Source: Bugula neritina
Taxonomy: Eukaryota; Bryozoa; Gymnolaemata; Cheilostomatida; Bugulidae
NCBI GenBank assembly: GCA_964035545.1
Contig: OZ037767.1
Coordinates: 27,079,628 to 27,143,627 of the forward strand
DNA: 64,000 nt
Reading direction: 5' to 3'
Numbering within the stretch: position 1 is the first letter of the stretch; each line of letters starts with the position of its first letter. Positions 12,901-28,200 of the stretch are shown in pieces. The translations under genes were made by a program, and so were the position numbers. The notes under the pieces are model-generated. The model worked only from the letters and a program-made list of their open reading frames with translations, searched no databases and had not been told where the DNA came from.

Positions 12901-15900
12901 CTTAAGGCATGCATGTTGCTTCTTTTATTCACATTGTTTTAGATTGTATTGTAAAAAAACCTTAATATGTCATTTAGTGAACTCGATTTCTTACCTGCAT
13001 GACGATTACCAAATAGGCCCTTATATATATTTACAATGTTACATAATACATAGCATGTGGAACTTTAGTGTAGATTTGAGCAAATGAGTCATTTAAAATT
13101 TTTCTGTAAAAGCAATTCCGTAGCTGCTAGCATGCAAACAAATTCAAACTGATACATTTTAATTTAATGTGGTTCAAGGAAGGCATTATCTTTAGCAGGT
13201 AACTTTTCTCTATTGAGATTAGCAACAATCTATAGATGATGCCATTAACTCTCAGACTATCACACATTAAGCTGGAATTTTTAACCTGGCTGCAACTTTT
13301 AAAAAATTGAAGTAATCAAAATATTATGATTAATTTAGCTTTTTAATCACCCTAAGCGTGATAATAAAACATAAGAGATAATTAAAGTAGAACTGTATTT
13401 TTAGTTACCGTGTCGTAATCATAGCAATTCATCATCTCCAACCTACACCAGGTATGTTGCAGGTATGTTGCAGGTAAGTTGCAGGTATATTGCAGGTATA
13501 TTGAAGAGTAAACAATAAACGCAACATAAACTATCACACAAGCTTTATAAAGAAGTTATTTGTAATTGTTAATTTGTAATGAGTTTATTTCAATACTTCA
13601 TTTATTTTTATAACTAATTTTAAAAACTGCTCAATGCATGAGAAAACTAATAACAATTCTTGATCCAAAAGTTAGCCTAGTAAACCGTCTTTAAACACAT
13701 GCATCAAACACAAGATAAAAATACTTTATATCATATATATGATGCTAATTATGGAAAAATTATGTCCCCAGCTTGGACGGTACAATACATCAAGTCAGAT
13801 CTAGATTTCCAGCAAAAACAGCCAATCAGAAAATTTACCACCTTCTAAACAGCCAATAGAGATTTAATACCAGGGAATATAATATTACAAAATATCAATT
13901 TTACTAAAATACTTTTAGTAATACATATTCAGAAATGATGGTTTCAGTATAATCAAAAAACGTAATAATTCAAAAAGATATGGAGTAATAATGTAATATG
14001 ATAATATTGAAGAATATACTTGGAGTAGTAATAATGAAGATAACTATAATGTATTATTAGTGTGTAATATCAGGATCAATTAATATAAATTTGTATGTTC
14101 GCATCGTATGACGAATTCTATCAACACTAGTAAAAAATACAACAGACTCTATTCATCACATGACTAGGGAGGGGTCACCATGATGGTAGAAATAGCAGAT
14201 GACACGCTGTACAGAACATTCAACATTGTGTACTGAGTTTAGGAGCAATGCTCTGTATTACAGCATATTCTATAGTGGTGTACAGTACAGTACTGACAAT
14301 GTACGCAAAAGACATTTGTAAGACAATCTATAAGCTAATAGCAGGCGTGTAGATAGACAAACTAGTGCCTAGTACACCACTGGCTGTATGAGGGTTGCAT
14401 TTAGTAAGGATTTACAATAAATACCATATTTAGGAGATAGGAGTGTGAAGATTTACTAGTGCATATAAATATTATAATATATAGTTGAAATAAGTTCATA
14501 ATCAGCGAAGGCAACATTAACACATGTACTAACAATGGCAGCTTAGTCATTGAGGTAACTTTGGTTGGAAGTCATCACTTGCACACCAGTAATAGTAGCA
14601 GACGTACACATTGGTTGTTATACCTGTTGCGATTGGATGATACAAAGCAGATCAGCCAATTGCAGACCAGGTTACAAACATCTAGTGGATGGTAGAGTGA
14701 CCAATCAGCCAATGACAGGTATTTTTACATACATGTATGTTGACCTTGACCTCACATATATACTCTGTAAGACATACACAAAGACATTAAAACAAAAATA
14801 ATTAGAGCTGTAAAATATTCAAGGCATCTGTTGCTCTACAATAAACTGTGACATCACGTCCTATTATAAAGATAGATAGAGTTACCCTCCACGCTCCTTA
14901 GAATACACACAAATTTTAAAAATACACTGTTGTCCAGATATGAGAGTGTACAGCAATGGCTAGTGGTGACAGGTGAAAGCATCTTTAGATTTGTAATTCA
15001 TTTTAAGGAGTTTCGAATAGACTAAGGAAATACACTACAGGGAAATACTTGGTAGGTGTGCACTAGCAATACTAGGCTGAGGTGCTGACAGTATATTCGA
15101 ATAATGAGTTATAAATGTATTGCCTAAGTTTATACACATAAGCAATGGCTGCGTGACACTAAAGCTGTTGACACCAGACAATTACACAACTGAAAACAGC
15201 AACACTGCAGCAACAAGTATTACCAGCTGAGCAATGTACAGCCCGCAGATTACTGGTAGAGACAGCTGATTGGACAAATGTATTAGCAGTGGTATTCTGA
15301 TTGGCTGGATTTAATGGGTAGACATTAATACTGAATGTGCTGCTCTTCCATTGGGTAATAAGTTGTTGGGTAAAAAACAGCTTGAGAAGGCAAGAGACTA
15401 GAAGAGAGAATAACCCAACGGAATTTTGTTAGGAAGCAAAAGTATGTACAAATATCAGCTAGTTTAATTCTTTTTAGAATAAACAAAATCTCATTTCATG
15501 AAAATTTGGACAATAACACTGTTCCGGGCAGCTTATGAGGTCAGTATTACTGCATAGAAAGATGACTATTCACACAAAGTGGTAATTGAGTGAGAGGTTT
15601 GGTGACTAGTGAAACTGACATCTTCATTATGTCTGTATACAGATGTTTAACAAAAAGTTTCTTTACACTCTATATTTCATAAATTGCTAAGTAAAAGTTG
15701 TAGAATAATACAGCCCTATTATATAAAAAGTGAAAAAATATAAAACTTGGCAGTAAAATAATGAAAATACTACAGCCAATGGAATTGCGAATCTTTGATT
15801 AAAAAAATAGAATACTGGAGATCAAGATTTATAAAAGAGAAATAATAATCATAAGATTATATACTAAAAGATCTAGTGACGACAATATAGTAACACATTG

Positions 15901-16200
15901 CAACTATGATGGCGTCTCTTCCACTAATACATACCAATATGGTTTATTCTCGTTTTTTGGTCGTTTTAGTTGTACTTTTAATCGCTTCATACCAACTTGA
16001 AAGCCATTCATGGTACCAATGGCATTCTGGGCCGACATGGGGTTATCGTAACTAACAAATCCTGTGAACAAACAACATGTTGTTTCAAAATGTTATGATC
16101 TATAACAAACAACTATACTATTTACAGTAATTGTCTTCCTCCTCACTCAAATTTTTCAATTGTGCAATATAACCACATATTTTATATCAGGAGTCTTACC
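9666..16200. repeat. Segmental duplication, copy B
   Basis: Partner of 1-6622. It contains the 5' part of GPCR copy 2, a gene-free spacer, and CELF exon 14 with intron 13. The unit presumably extends left to include the rest of the receptor (8966-9665), whose counterpart would lie left of the window. About 11690-12490 is specific to this copy and shows nothing recognisable beyond AT-rich sequence. Offsets between copies are 9665 at the GPCR end and 9577 at the CELF exon. Confidence 0.93.
9938..15903. other. Spacer between GPCR copy 2 and CELF stop codon
   Basis: AT-rich non-coding DNA within duplication copy B. It must include the CELF 3' UTR at its right end and the GPCR 5' flank at its left end. 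Two ORFs (12833-13087, 14565-14801) have near-identical partners in copy A, but they show no codon-level constraint beyond the general DNA identity. Confidence 0.6.
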
Positions 16201-19200
16201 GAAGCATTTGCTCAAATTTGTCTGCTTATCAATGAACACTTTAGAACTGACGACATTGCCAAATGGTGCAAATGCTCTCAGCAGATCTATATCAGTGAAC
16301 TCCTGGGGCAGATGGTAGATGAACAGATTAGCGCCATCGGGGCCTTCCGTCTGTTTACCAGCGGGTGTGTCAGCTGCCAGTGCAGTTGGGGCATAGGCGT
16401 GAGGAAATGAGGCTAGAAAAATTCATAGACGAGCCGTTCTAAAGGTTAAGCTGGCATAGATTTGTCTCACAGAGAGAGTCATGCAAACTATGACAGACAT
16501 CACGGATTGACAGAGAATACAATGGCAGACGTGAGTTATTAGACACCATTTGTGCAGACGTAGGACACAGTATTCATTCCACCACACATACAATATGTAT
16601 AAGATAATGTGACAGAGATGTGCCAAGATACTTGATCCAACATACATGTACAAACATTCAACATATAGTAGTATTAGTTGAGAGAGAAGAGTGTAGCAAG
16701 GGTCAGAGTAAGTAGTCGAGAAAGAAGTTGTGAGAATGCAATAAGATAAGATGCAGTCATCTTGGTAAACGTCGAGAACTTCTAAGAAAACAATGAGAAA
16801 TACTTTCAATAGAAATGTTAAATTATAGTTGAATTAGCTTGTGAGTTGATGGTACTTGAGTAGCATGATGGGTGGCTCTAGGACTACTCGATGGATAATA
16901 TGAGGTAGATGGCTCTGAGGCTACAAGCAAACCAGATTTCCAGTGGCGAACGTACATGAGGCTCAGAAGCAAATGAAATGAGAAACAACAGACGACAACA
17001 GACAGTGGTGAAACAAACTGAACGGCAGCGGTGTAGATCAGAGGCAGCAACAGAAGGGTGAAGTGGGCGGAGACAGTGGGCGGAGACAGTGGGCAGCGAC
17101 AGCATACGGTGTAGTTGATCTGATGTGTACCTGTGTATTGTGCTATGCCACTATAAGCCTGAGTCAGTGCTGCATCTATTGCTGCATTGGAAGAGAGGGA
17201 AGGCTGTGCTGTCTGTAAGGCAGCCACAGAGGCAGCAGCTGTTACACCACCACCAAGGGCATGGCCTGCAGGATACGCAGCAATAGAGGGCTGCTGAGGG
17301 CTGACCGAGGCAGCCACGTTTACCTGCTGCTGGATATGAGCCGCTGCGGCAGCATTGGCAGCCATACCAGCACCAGGCAGCGCTACTGCCTGCTGACCCG
17401 CTGCCGCTACGGCCTGTAGCCCTAAAATCAACAGACGCACACAAAATAGAACACTAACTATAAGAAAAAGGAGCACAATGTGTTACTTGAGCAGCAATAG
17501 CAGTTAAATATGATGTAAGGCTGAAACAAGTGTATATTAAACATAGAGATCAATCACAATTAGGACCTAAACGCTTCACCTGGATAAAGAATAAAAACCG
17601 GTACATAAATAAGGGATGACAAATAAGTTCAGTGAGTCGTAGCAAAAACTGATTGCGAAAGAAAAGTTACTGCCCACCTCCCCCACAAAGCAGTAAGGAT
17701 TTAAACTTTAAAACAAGACTAATATTATAGCAAAAAATTGTAATACTTGGCGTTACTTTAATACAAGAAGGCAATGTATACCATATAACACTGAAACAAG
17801 ATGAAGAGTGTATACAACATTTGAGATATTGTGTACTGTAGTGCTAGAAGCCACTCTACAGCATATACCTGCACATATTCAACAGAACTGTACATTCAGC
17901 ATACATATGATGATATACAAGCACATGGCAGTAGTTGACAACACATACTAGCACTAGGAGACATGTAACACTTGGTTTAAGAAGGGAAAGTAGCATATTT
18001 TATATTTATTGTATTTAGGAGTTGTGCACTATTGACAATTCACAGTGTAGTATTTTAACCACAAATTACAGAAGATTTAGGTTGTGACAATGAAAGAATT
18101 TCGATAACAGGTCTATTGAAGCTATAAATAATTTTTCTGTTAACAATCTATTTCATTATCAAAAAGAAGCAATAATTTATTTTATCAACAAAAATGTGTC
18201 AGATACCAGCCATTAATTTCTTTATTTAGACTGAATTACTGCCTCAGGTGTCTACGGACATGTGTGGGAAATTCCCAACACCACCAGTCAATATTCTACG
18301 AAACAACTAGTTGCAAAGCAGTGGTGTGGATAAATAAACTGAAAATATACGCCAGAAGATAAAAAATTCCCAATACAAACGATGTTATGCACCTCTCCAT
18401 ACTCAAAATATAACACTACACTAATTTAAGTAGACAAACAAACACCCACAGTGCCTGAAGTTGAATTTGGAAAACAAACCTACACTAAACCCCGCCCCCC
18501 ACAAGGAAATCACAAGTTAGGAGACACAACAACCACCACCTCTTTCACTCGAATGTAAATGAAAAAATTGTCAAATATGAATGAACAGAAAAATAAACAT
18601 AAAATTAGAGGTTCATCATAACATCTTCTTAAAATTAATGGATTCACAGAAATCTTTATATTTCCACTGAATAAATACATCTGCAGAAGATTATACACAT
18701 TCACTCAAGCAGTTCTGAGCTCAACACAAAAATCTCTTTTCAATCAGCTTATAGAAATTTCAAGTTCACATTTTGTAAACCAACCAACACCTATTTAGTT
18801 GTCCATGTGTCACTTTATACATCAATGTGCTACATTTCAACCTTGGAAGAAAGCTAACTTACCACCCATTGAGTTGACTGTTAGTTGGGGGTCACCGGGT
18901 GGGCTAGCTACCGCCCGTGTCATAGTTAGAGGAGCTCCACTAATAGCCTGAATTCCAATTAAATTTTGACCAGGCAGCATACCTAGAAGTAAACAATAAT
19001 TGCTGCTAATAAAACAGTGTCCAAGCATTTTGTTAGAAAATCAACCAAATTGTGTGATGGTAAAATTTAACTCTTATTACGACAAAGAAAATAACATGCC
19101 GATAGTGAAGTTTGAAACCCCACTATAGGTTTGTTATCTTTTCAGCATGCATGGTACAATGTGTAGCTAAAATAAAATAACTATTAGGCCATAATATAAA

Positions 19201-22200
19201 GCCATTCCCTAATATTAGAGAAAAAATTAATCTGATTTGAGTGTATAAAGTACAATAAGCTGGTTATAAGTTATACCAAGTAGGATTTCACTACTAAATT
19301 ACTAAAACAAAATATTACAATTATCAATTTTACTCACCCATACTCTGTAGATTTTGAATATTATGATAATTCTGAAAAGAGGCCATGTCTAAAAGATAAA
19401 GAGAAATCAATTAGCATATGACAAAAAATGAGATTAATTTCTATTAACTATGCCATATCCTTATCAGCATATTACCAGAGCAGAACCACTTAACCTTAGA
19501 GCTTATTAAATCAAAGACATGGATCTTTTAAACCATCACATATCTCACTGAAACCAACAGAGCAGCTGGCAAACATCCTGCTCTGGGATTGCACAACCAT
19601 GTTATCTCTAATATATTACTTCACACATGACTGCCGTATGACAGAGTGCTAGGTTCTATAATGGCTTACCTATATTACCTAGAGGACTGGTTGGTATTGT
19701 CACTGGTGCACCAAGACTGTGTTGTAATAACTACAAAACACAAGAGCACACTCTGATATACACATGTGTACATGTATCTATGTTGCTGTATACATATTAG
19801 AATGAGTGAATAGTTGGCCATTTCCCACCAACTACAGAGTACGAAGGTAGAAGGCGAAGCAATTACTGTAAGAAGAAGTTAATGAATAATGACAGTAAAT
19901 GAAGACAGCTTATGATGAATTATTAGCCCTAGAGTTAGGTTACAATATGTATGCAAAAGTGCTGAGGCTCAGCAGCTAAACCCCAATAGTTCAAACAGAT
20001 AATTTCAGAGTCCTTCACTACATAATAAAATCTTAAGTATCATAATTAACTCCCTACTTGGCTGTGATTGAATAGTTTGCAGCAAAACTTATACAGTGTT
20101 ATGTGCGGAGCAAAACAGAAACTTTTATGAAGTAGCATATTCCATAGCAAAGTGTTTGATAAAACTTCTCAGATTGTTAAATAACCCTAATATGACGACT
20201 CCAAAACATAAATTTATTTGAAAATTAATTCAAATAAATTTATGTGCATGTTTTTCACAAAATTTTCTAAAGTAGAGTTATCAGCAAAATCCACAGAAGA
20301 ACAAAGATGTCGATCCCTCTGCCTTTATGCATAGGGTATAATTTTCATTGACGTGCAGAACTAGGACCAATTTAATAGCCAAAGTTCTTTAATTTTCTTA
20401 AGAAATTTTCGATTTGAACTCAACAAGCAAGAAAATAACTGTTTTTGCTAAATTTCTCATATAAAACACAGGCTTTCCTAAACTTTTCTATTACTGCACC
20501 TACTTCATAATTCTATCTCAAAGTGTAGACAACTCTAAAACCTTAGCAGTCGTTTTCAGCATAAAATAATGTTTTTTTAAAGTAAATTAGCAATATGCAA
20601 TGATACAGTATTTAGAAGAGTAGACACTGCTCAGCCAACAGAATTGTCAGAGGGGGGGGGGGGCTATATCAACAATATATTACAGTTCAACCTGCCAGGG
20701 AAATAAATTATTTCAATCTGATTCACTGACTAGCGTTTTAGTTACAGTAACTAGGCAATTGAAGATGGTAAACCTGCAAACTTGAATTGGTAAAATCATC
20801 ATGAACAATCAATTGATGTTAAAGAAGATTCATTGCATTTTATTAAAAAAAAACAATGAATGCACACAAATAGCATACTTATATAGATTTGGTGACTTAC
20901 AGTTAGATATTGATGAGTCATATTAGCAGGTATTCCAATGCCATTAGGGTAATGTGCTCCGATTATATTGTTATTAGTTGATATAACTTTAGTTCTTACA
21001 TCTTTGTCTTTTTGAGTATCAGCAAACTTGACAACCATTGGAGATGAGCAGCCCTGCAGTAAATAATTTCAGTCTTGTAATATGATATTTAAGGGCCCAC
21101 AATATGCCTGGGAGTGATTACTTTTATTTGATGGTTAAACTATAAATGTTGCAGCTAACACAGTTTACAAACTAAATCATTCAAACTTCTATATATTCAT
21201 CTAAAAGATTAATAAAAGTAATCACTGAAGCAGAATAGCTCTAGATGATCATAAGAAAGATGGCCGACATGCAAGTTACATCATTTATCAACCAGCATTT
21301 AGTAGGACTTCTAAGATGAATACACCATCACACCATCCAACACATCTGCTGGTATCATGTTAAATATCTAACACTGGAACCAATAGATTAATATTGCTCT
21401 ACCCAGTTTATCGTAACTATAAAAGAATTTGTTACAGAATTGGTTGAATTTATACTCTCAGCTTCTTCTTGCTTGTAAGTGTAAGAAATGAGAAAGCACC
21501 GCAGTTTGCTAGAACACAACATTTCTGTGAACCAATCCAATTTGTGAGCCAATCCAATTCATATTTATAATGATTTGAGTAGCAAATCCAAAAGGTAAGT
21601 ATGGGCATGATTGATAACTTACCTCCATGGTAACACTGTGGTGCATACTACGTATAGCTGTGATGGCACTATCCCTCGATGTGTAGGTCACAAACGCACA
21701 ACCTAGATCCAAAACCAACAAAATGCTCAAAAATCAATTATTACTCAACAATTGATACAAACCAAAAAAGAATTAACAATGTTTAATATTGTGTTCTGAG
21801 ATTTTCAAAAGCTTAAAGACTCCTAGGATTGCAATGTGCTAGGCAGAAAGCTTCGACTCAAATGAGATAAGAAGATAAATTACTAGATGATGATTGTTCA
21901 GTCAAGTGCAGAAATTAAATAGAAGCCCTTGGCATTGAATATCTGTCTAGCAAAGATGTCTTAGCAGCTTAAGACATGAACGACTTGAGGTAATGAGTGG
22001 ATATCTGTAGCAAGTTTGTCATTTATAGCTCACAGTTGACTGGGCTTGGCAACTGTCTACCATATTACGTTACATTGCCCAGTTAACTCTCCACTTTACA
22101 CATTTAATTCTCTTAGATTTAATCAAACAAAAAATCTGATTAAATGATTTTAATAGTAATAGATAGATAGATTTAGTTAATCCATCTAATAAAATTTAAT

Positions 22201-25200
22201 TTTATGAGCAATGTCAAAAAGAAATTTGAAGAATCAATTAAATGGTAGCCAGAAAACTATGATGAGTGAAATATGATAACCTTTGATGCTAAAACATGAC
22301 AGAACAATCTACGTTTTGAAAATAAGAGCAACAAAAATATTTTTTTTAAATATAAAGAAACTAGTCTTTTTCTAAATATTGCAGCCATCACATCGATTTA
22401 CCAATATTACACTTTCTACTCCATTGTAGTTGAAAGATGAAAAATAAGGGGAAATCCAATTATTGGATAGGAACACAGATACAGCTAAGTGAAAAAGTGT
22501 ATAAAAACAAAAGCTATATATTAAACATATCAAGAGGCGTGACCTCAAGAAATTGATTTAGAATGATTTACAAGCAAATGAAACAATAAATCTTTTTTAG
22601 CTTTTCTGGCACTAAAATAAGAAAAATTGCACAGAGCTACAACTGCACAACTTTGAAAAAGAGATTTAGATTTATTTAAAACAACAAGTAACGCATTAAG
22701 AAAGTCAAGCACTCAATTACAGACACTATTTGAAGTTTTTTTAATGAAATAAAACCCAGACTTGGGCAGGCACTTAGTTACCGACTTAAAAGATAGAAAA
22801 CGCTACATGATTACTTGAGGTGATAAAGGTAATTATTGGTGAATAGAGTTTGCTTAGTTACTAGTCCGGGTGGCAACCGGGACAATAAAGTTTTAGTTGG
22901 AAGTAAATCTCCGTACGTAAAGCTATACCTATACTAATCTAAACACTCATTCTTAGCATAGAGATATGTGCCCATCAGCAATTTGGAGTTCAAGAAACTT
23001 GCACCAATTCAAATCATAAAATGCACAATAGTGACACATTTCCTATACTAACTTGGAACTGAAAAGTAGAAATGAAAACGAAATGAACAATTTATATCAA
23101 GGCCAGGAGGCTCTTTGAAAGAAACTTGGTTTTCCTAACCTTTAAAAGTAAATGTCAAAATTTAGATTCAGTGGCACTAAATTCCTTTGTTAAAAATTTG
23201 AAAGTAAAATAAAACTGTCACATTTAAATAGCTAGTTGGATTGAGTCAGTGGACGTGAATAGCCTGTCTAGACTCGAGAAATTTACTATACTGTCTATCA
23301 CTAGAGCTTTACTATATTGTTCAGCAACACTTACTGGTAATTAATTCCTTAACTACTTAGTGGTATAGGATACAAAGTCAGCGTACCTCTGCTGGTGCCA
23401 GAAGTATCTCGTAATATCATGCAGTCATCAATTGCTCCGTATGGTTGAAACAGCTGCTTGATGTCAGTTTCCGAGAGTTTCTTACTGATCATTCCAATAA
23501 ACAACTTTCTGTCTTCAACTGCAAGAGGCAGATTAGTAAGCTCTGGAGACTGATGCATGCACAAGGTGAAGTCTAGCACGATTGTGAGGAGTAAATGCTG
23601 CTGCGTGCCAAAGCATATGACTGTGTTATGTATATATGCCTGTACTTGAGGTAGGCAATGACATACATGTATATGGGTGTGCATACCTAGTAGCTAGCTG
23701 TCTCATGGCAGGCATTTGAGCAAGTATTTGTCATTATAAGCATTATGGAGGTAATATATTATGTTTAAATATAATACATGGTATTTGTGTCATCTAAGAC
23801 CATTACTGCTAACATTAACTAGATAAGTATGGAGGTAAACTAGCTAGGTAGCATTGTAGTAGGCAGTTGAAGCAACACAACGACCATATTCTCTAGCAAT
23901 ATGCTGTTATCAACATGGCTTCCTCGGATACAATTGTTTTCTGCCTTAATATCATTATATTTAGGTATTTGGTCCCAGTGTATGGACAACTTTAACACTT
24001 GATTATTGGTAATTAAAGAAATTAACTACGAGATGGAAAATAAAACCACATTAGAAAAATACTCACTAAAAAATTTTATTGACAGGCAAGAAGGCTACAG
24101 TTAAATCAGATACCAGCATCAGTTGCAGAAGTTACATGACATCACAGTAACTCTTGATTTTACTAAATGTGAACGCAGCGCTACTAGTGCTACTAGTGCT
24201 ACTAGTACTACTAGTATCAGTACCCAACTGTTAATTCACTGCTGCTGGGGAAGTGATGGAGACTAAAGGTTTGCTAGTAGATATTCTTTTTATTTCCAAT
24301 CTCAATTGTTACTCAGAAATTTAGGTTTAGAGCAGACAATTCCCAATATTACTATCATTTACTAAAACTTACTAAATTAACTGACTACTGCTATTTTCCC
24401 ATACCTCCGTTTTGCTGACCTGCTATTAGTGGAGTCTACCATAGAAATACTTTACCTTTATATTACTGTTAATATTATTTTTAAGATAATTTCTGTCCAA
24501 AAATTGAAAGGGTAAATAGCTTCCAATGCTCATGCTCATCTCATACCCCAAAGTAAAAGACATAGTCAAACTACCTTTTGAGTAGTATTCTAATTATACT
24601 GGACAAGTGCTGTGAAACTATCAGTAAAATGGCTGCTATTAGTAAGATGGAGAAGAGTATACTTATATACTGATACACACCATTTTTCTTTTCATTATCA
24701 GCAGGTTTCATCTGTATTGGATGATGCATCTAAAACAAGATTCAAGAGGAGTCAGGAAAATTATTTCAACTATATATAACTTTCTATAACTACAGCTTGA
24801 GTAACCATTGCTGCTCTGACAATGCCCTACTCTACAAAACACCACTCTAGTTATTTGACTTATTTGGTATATTTTATATGGTAAGCCCTGTAGAAACATT
24901 TTAACTGAACTGTAGTAACTGTTGGTGATTTCAACTTTTAGTACTTGAACTGTAACTGTCACCAGTCCTAGTCTTTTAGCAGTCACTATTACTGTCAAAT
25001 GACTAGTAGCTCACTAGTAGCTGATATTTTACCACATACCAACTTAATATCCCAGTACTGACATGTTACTGCACCAATATGACAAATAACTAGGTAAATG
25101 GTCTTTGAATTGATATCTAAATTATGGTAACCCAAATGATTTGCATCATTGATCTTGCATGCTAAAAATTTCCAATTTTTCAAATCTACACCAAATTTCA

Positions 25201-28200
25201 TATAATTATAGATGATACCTTGTCAAGAACCGAGTGAATAAAGTCAATTATTTTCAAGCCTAATCATTATCACTGGAACTTGTTTTCAACTTTTATATCA
25301 AAAAGATGTTATACAGTTTGAATTGAGATGAAAGTGAAATATTTAAAAAGTTATTTAGCACAAAGACTTTACCAAGTTGCCTATGAAAAAGATATAATAT
25401 ATACAGGATGTCAACCATCAGTTACTGGCCACTGGTCAATTTGTCCTGTAGTGAAGGTATAATAAAATAAATTACGCAACTGGTTGAAGCATCCTAACAA
25501 AGGAGATGATTACAGTATTCAAGTGAAGGTGCAATTAGCCAATTATGAAGAAACTAGATAGCAGCCATTTATCTACTAACAAATTAAATCTTGGAAGAAA
25601 TTTAAGAAAGCCTAGCACTAGGTATCTATTCTTCAGCTACACCCAGCATCTACTTAAACCCTCTTCAACAGTCAGTCTATACCAAAGAGTTGGCAGGTAT
25701 ACAAAATAATTTCTGCGGCAAAATTGAATTTTTCAAGAGAAAAATAACAATTTTTGAAACAGTGTTGAAAAATTAAATACCTACAGTTCCTAATGTGTGC
25801 TTTCCGTGAAGTGCATCTTGGGCCATAATAGCAGACTTTCTAGTGTAAAACGTCACAAAGCAGCAACCTAAAACATAATATATAATACAATAGCTATTAT
25901 TTATAGCACAACAATAAAGCTTAATATTAAAGCTTTGGAGTAGGTGGAAAATTAGCATCATAGCATCTCTCCTGACTAGATTCTGAACTACTAAAATGGC
26001 AGCCGATAGCAGGCACCCGTAGAGACGGCCTGAGAGCAACTGATAGCTGGTGACAGGTGAGGCAGGTGATCTAGAATGTTCTCTTTGGGAGAGGATGTTT
26101 GCTAATGTTGCATCTTACCACCAGATTAAGTGTGATTCATGGAGAGACATGACGCCAGCCACCAACCAGACCCACCCACCCTAAGCACCGAGTCTAATTA
26201 ATTTGCTGATTATACTAACTGCAGTTGAAGATTTCATGCAAAGTAATAAATATGATAATAAGTTAATTTGTTAACAAGGCAGAAATATTCCACATGGTGG
26301 TGCAGGGCAGGTTTAGTGAGGTAGAAAGAGAGGCATAGGCATGATCAACTATAATCCATAATCCAAGACAGTCTATTATATCACTCTGCACCTATAAGCA
26401 ACATTTCACTTCAGGTGACACTTGGGACACTTAAACACAAAAGAGCAATTGAATGTTAGTTGAAGTGAATGAATATGACCATAGCTAATGTATGGTCATC
26501 AAAGAATGGTGGCTGTTGGCCATTGAGACAAGCATAAGTTGCAGATTCAAACAATTTATAGTTTGACGGAAAAAATTCCAAGAACTAGTCTCAAAGCAAG
26601 ATTTTCAGAGCTAATCCCAACAGAAATACAAAGGCGGTGTGTATTTTCACCAGCTGTGGCCGGGAGCATTTAGCTGAGAAGGTAACCTTTCCAGGGGCAG
26701 AAGGATTAACGAATGAAATAGCAGAGGCACATCTGGCACCATCGCTAAGTGCTTGCCACTGGCTGCATGTATCTCTCAGGTGGTGGTATAGTCAACACTA
26801 GACACCAGCTGGTGCCCAGACACTGTGGCTGTTGCTTCTAGGATTACCTCAATATTGTACCATCATATAATAGTTATGACTGAGCAATGCAAAGTTACAG
26901 CCAACTTTTCAAAAAAATTAAGAAATAAGTTTTCTTCATAAAGATAACCATGAAAAGGAGAAAAACATGGCGAGCCCCCTTTGACATGAATGTGTGTAGA
27001 AAAAGGGCCACACAGTCAAGAAACTCTGCTGTAGTCCACGCTTGTGTGCAGAAGTTGGCTTTTTTCAGATTAAATCAACGCTTTCTTTCAAGGGCAGATA
27101 ATTTCCAACTATATATTTTTTCATTATTCTGCTGATTTGAAAGCTAGATTCTCGTTCATATCAGCTTGTGTAACTAGCTTACTCCATTATTGGGAGTTAG
27201 AAAAAGTAAAACAGGTAAAAATTCCAGGTAAACAACGTTTCATTTGTTTGAGGGAATCAGTGGAAAACCAGACATATATACAACTACTGAATTATTTCAC
27301 TGCACAATTCACACAGCCTCATGAAAATTGCATTTGTCACAATAACCTAGACAGTACAATGGGTATTTGGAAAGAGAATAATGCCTCCATTATAGCTAAT
27401 ATACCTAATCTTAGATCCACTTATTACACTGAAGAGACTTGAAGAGGCACGGAGAGGTTCAACAAGGTATGAGAGAATCCGTAAAGTATCCATCCATGAA
27501 TACTGGATGCAGTGCCAAATCAAATGGCTCAACAATACAAACAAAGTTTCAATAAAGATTTACTTGAAAGAACTTCAAAAATATTTAATTTTCCAAGCAG
27601 TCTGGATTAGACAATTTTAATCCGTAGATTATTTCAACCTAACTAGTTTAGTGCTTCAAGTTTTCTAAAAAGACTATTTCTTGTAAACCCAAAAATGTTA
27701 AACTTTAAAAAGTTCCATTCAAAATGAATATGTATGATTGGAGGTTGTTGCTAAAGCAGAGACAGGAATGCTGCGAACATTTTGTCTTAAAATAAGGGAT
27801 GGTGGTTAGGTAGCTTTACTATCTTGAGTTGATAACTAATTATAGTTGACAGCATTGCCAGCAGCAACCATGTACAGACAAACAAACAGACAGACAGACT
27901 TACCTTGGAAGACTGTGAAACTGCTGCACAGATATAAATAAGAATCCTACAAGTTTGCAGCTTGTCAGACCAGATTCCTGAGGCACAGAATGAAGTAAAA
28001 GATGACTTCTCTACTAAATGGTGATCAGAACAAAACAGGAAGCAGATGGTGAAATCAACACGACTAGCAATCCAGTGTGATTACATGTTGGTGATTATCA
28101 ACAACATTAATCAACTTAATCCCAACTTGTGTTTATAAACTCCAACCCTATTTAAACGTTGCAGAAAGACGGTCTATTAACTACTCCGTTTTCATACTGA

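Noticed and set aside
16162-16410. 82-codon plus-strand ORF
   Set aside because: Antisense shadow of CELF exon 13, which encodes the first half of RRM3.
20652-20663. Run of 12 G (also 10 G at 30235-30244)
   Set aside because: A simple homopolymer in a CELF intron; no set of four G-tracts for a clear quadruplex.
26950-27442. Two adjacent plus-strand ORFs inside CELF intron 3
   Set aside because: No recognisable domain, no splice context and no similarity that I can identify; treated as chance frames.
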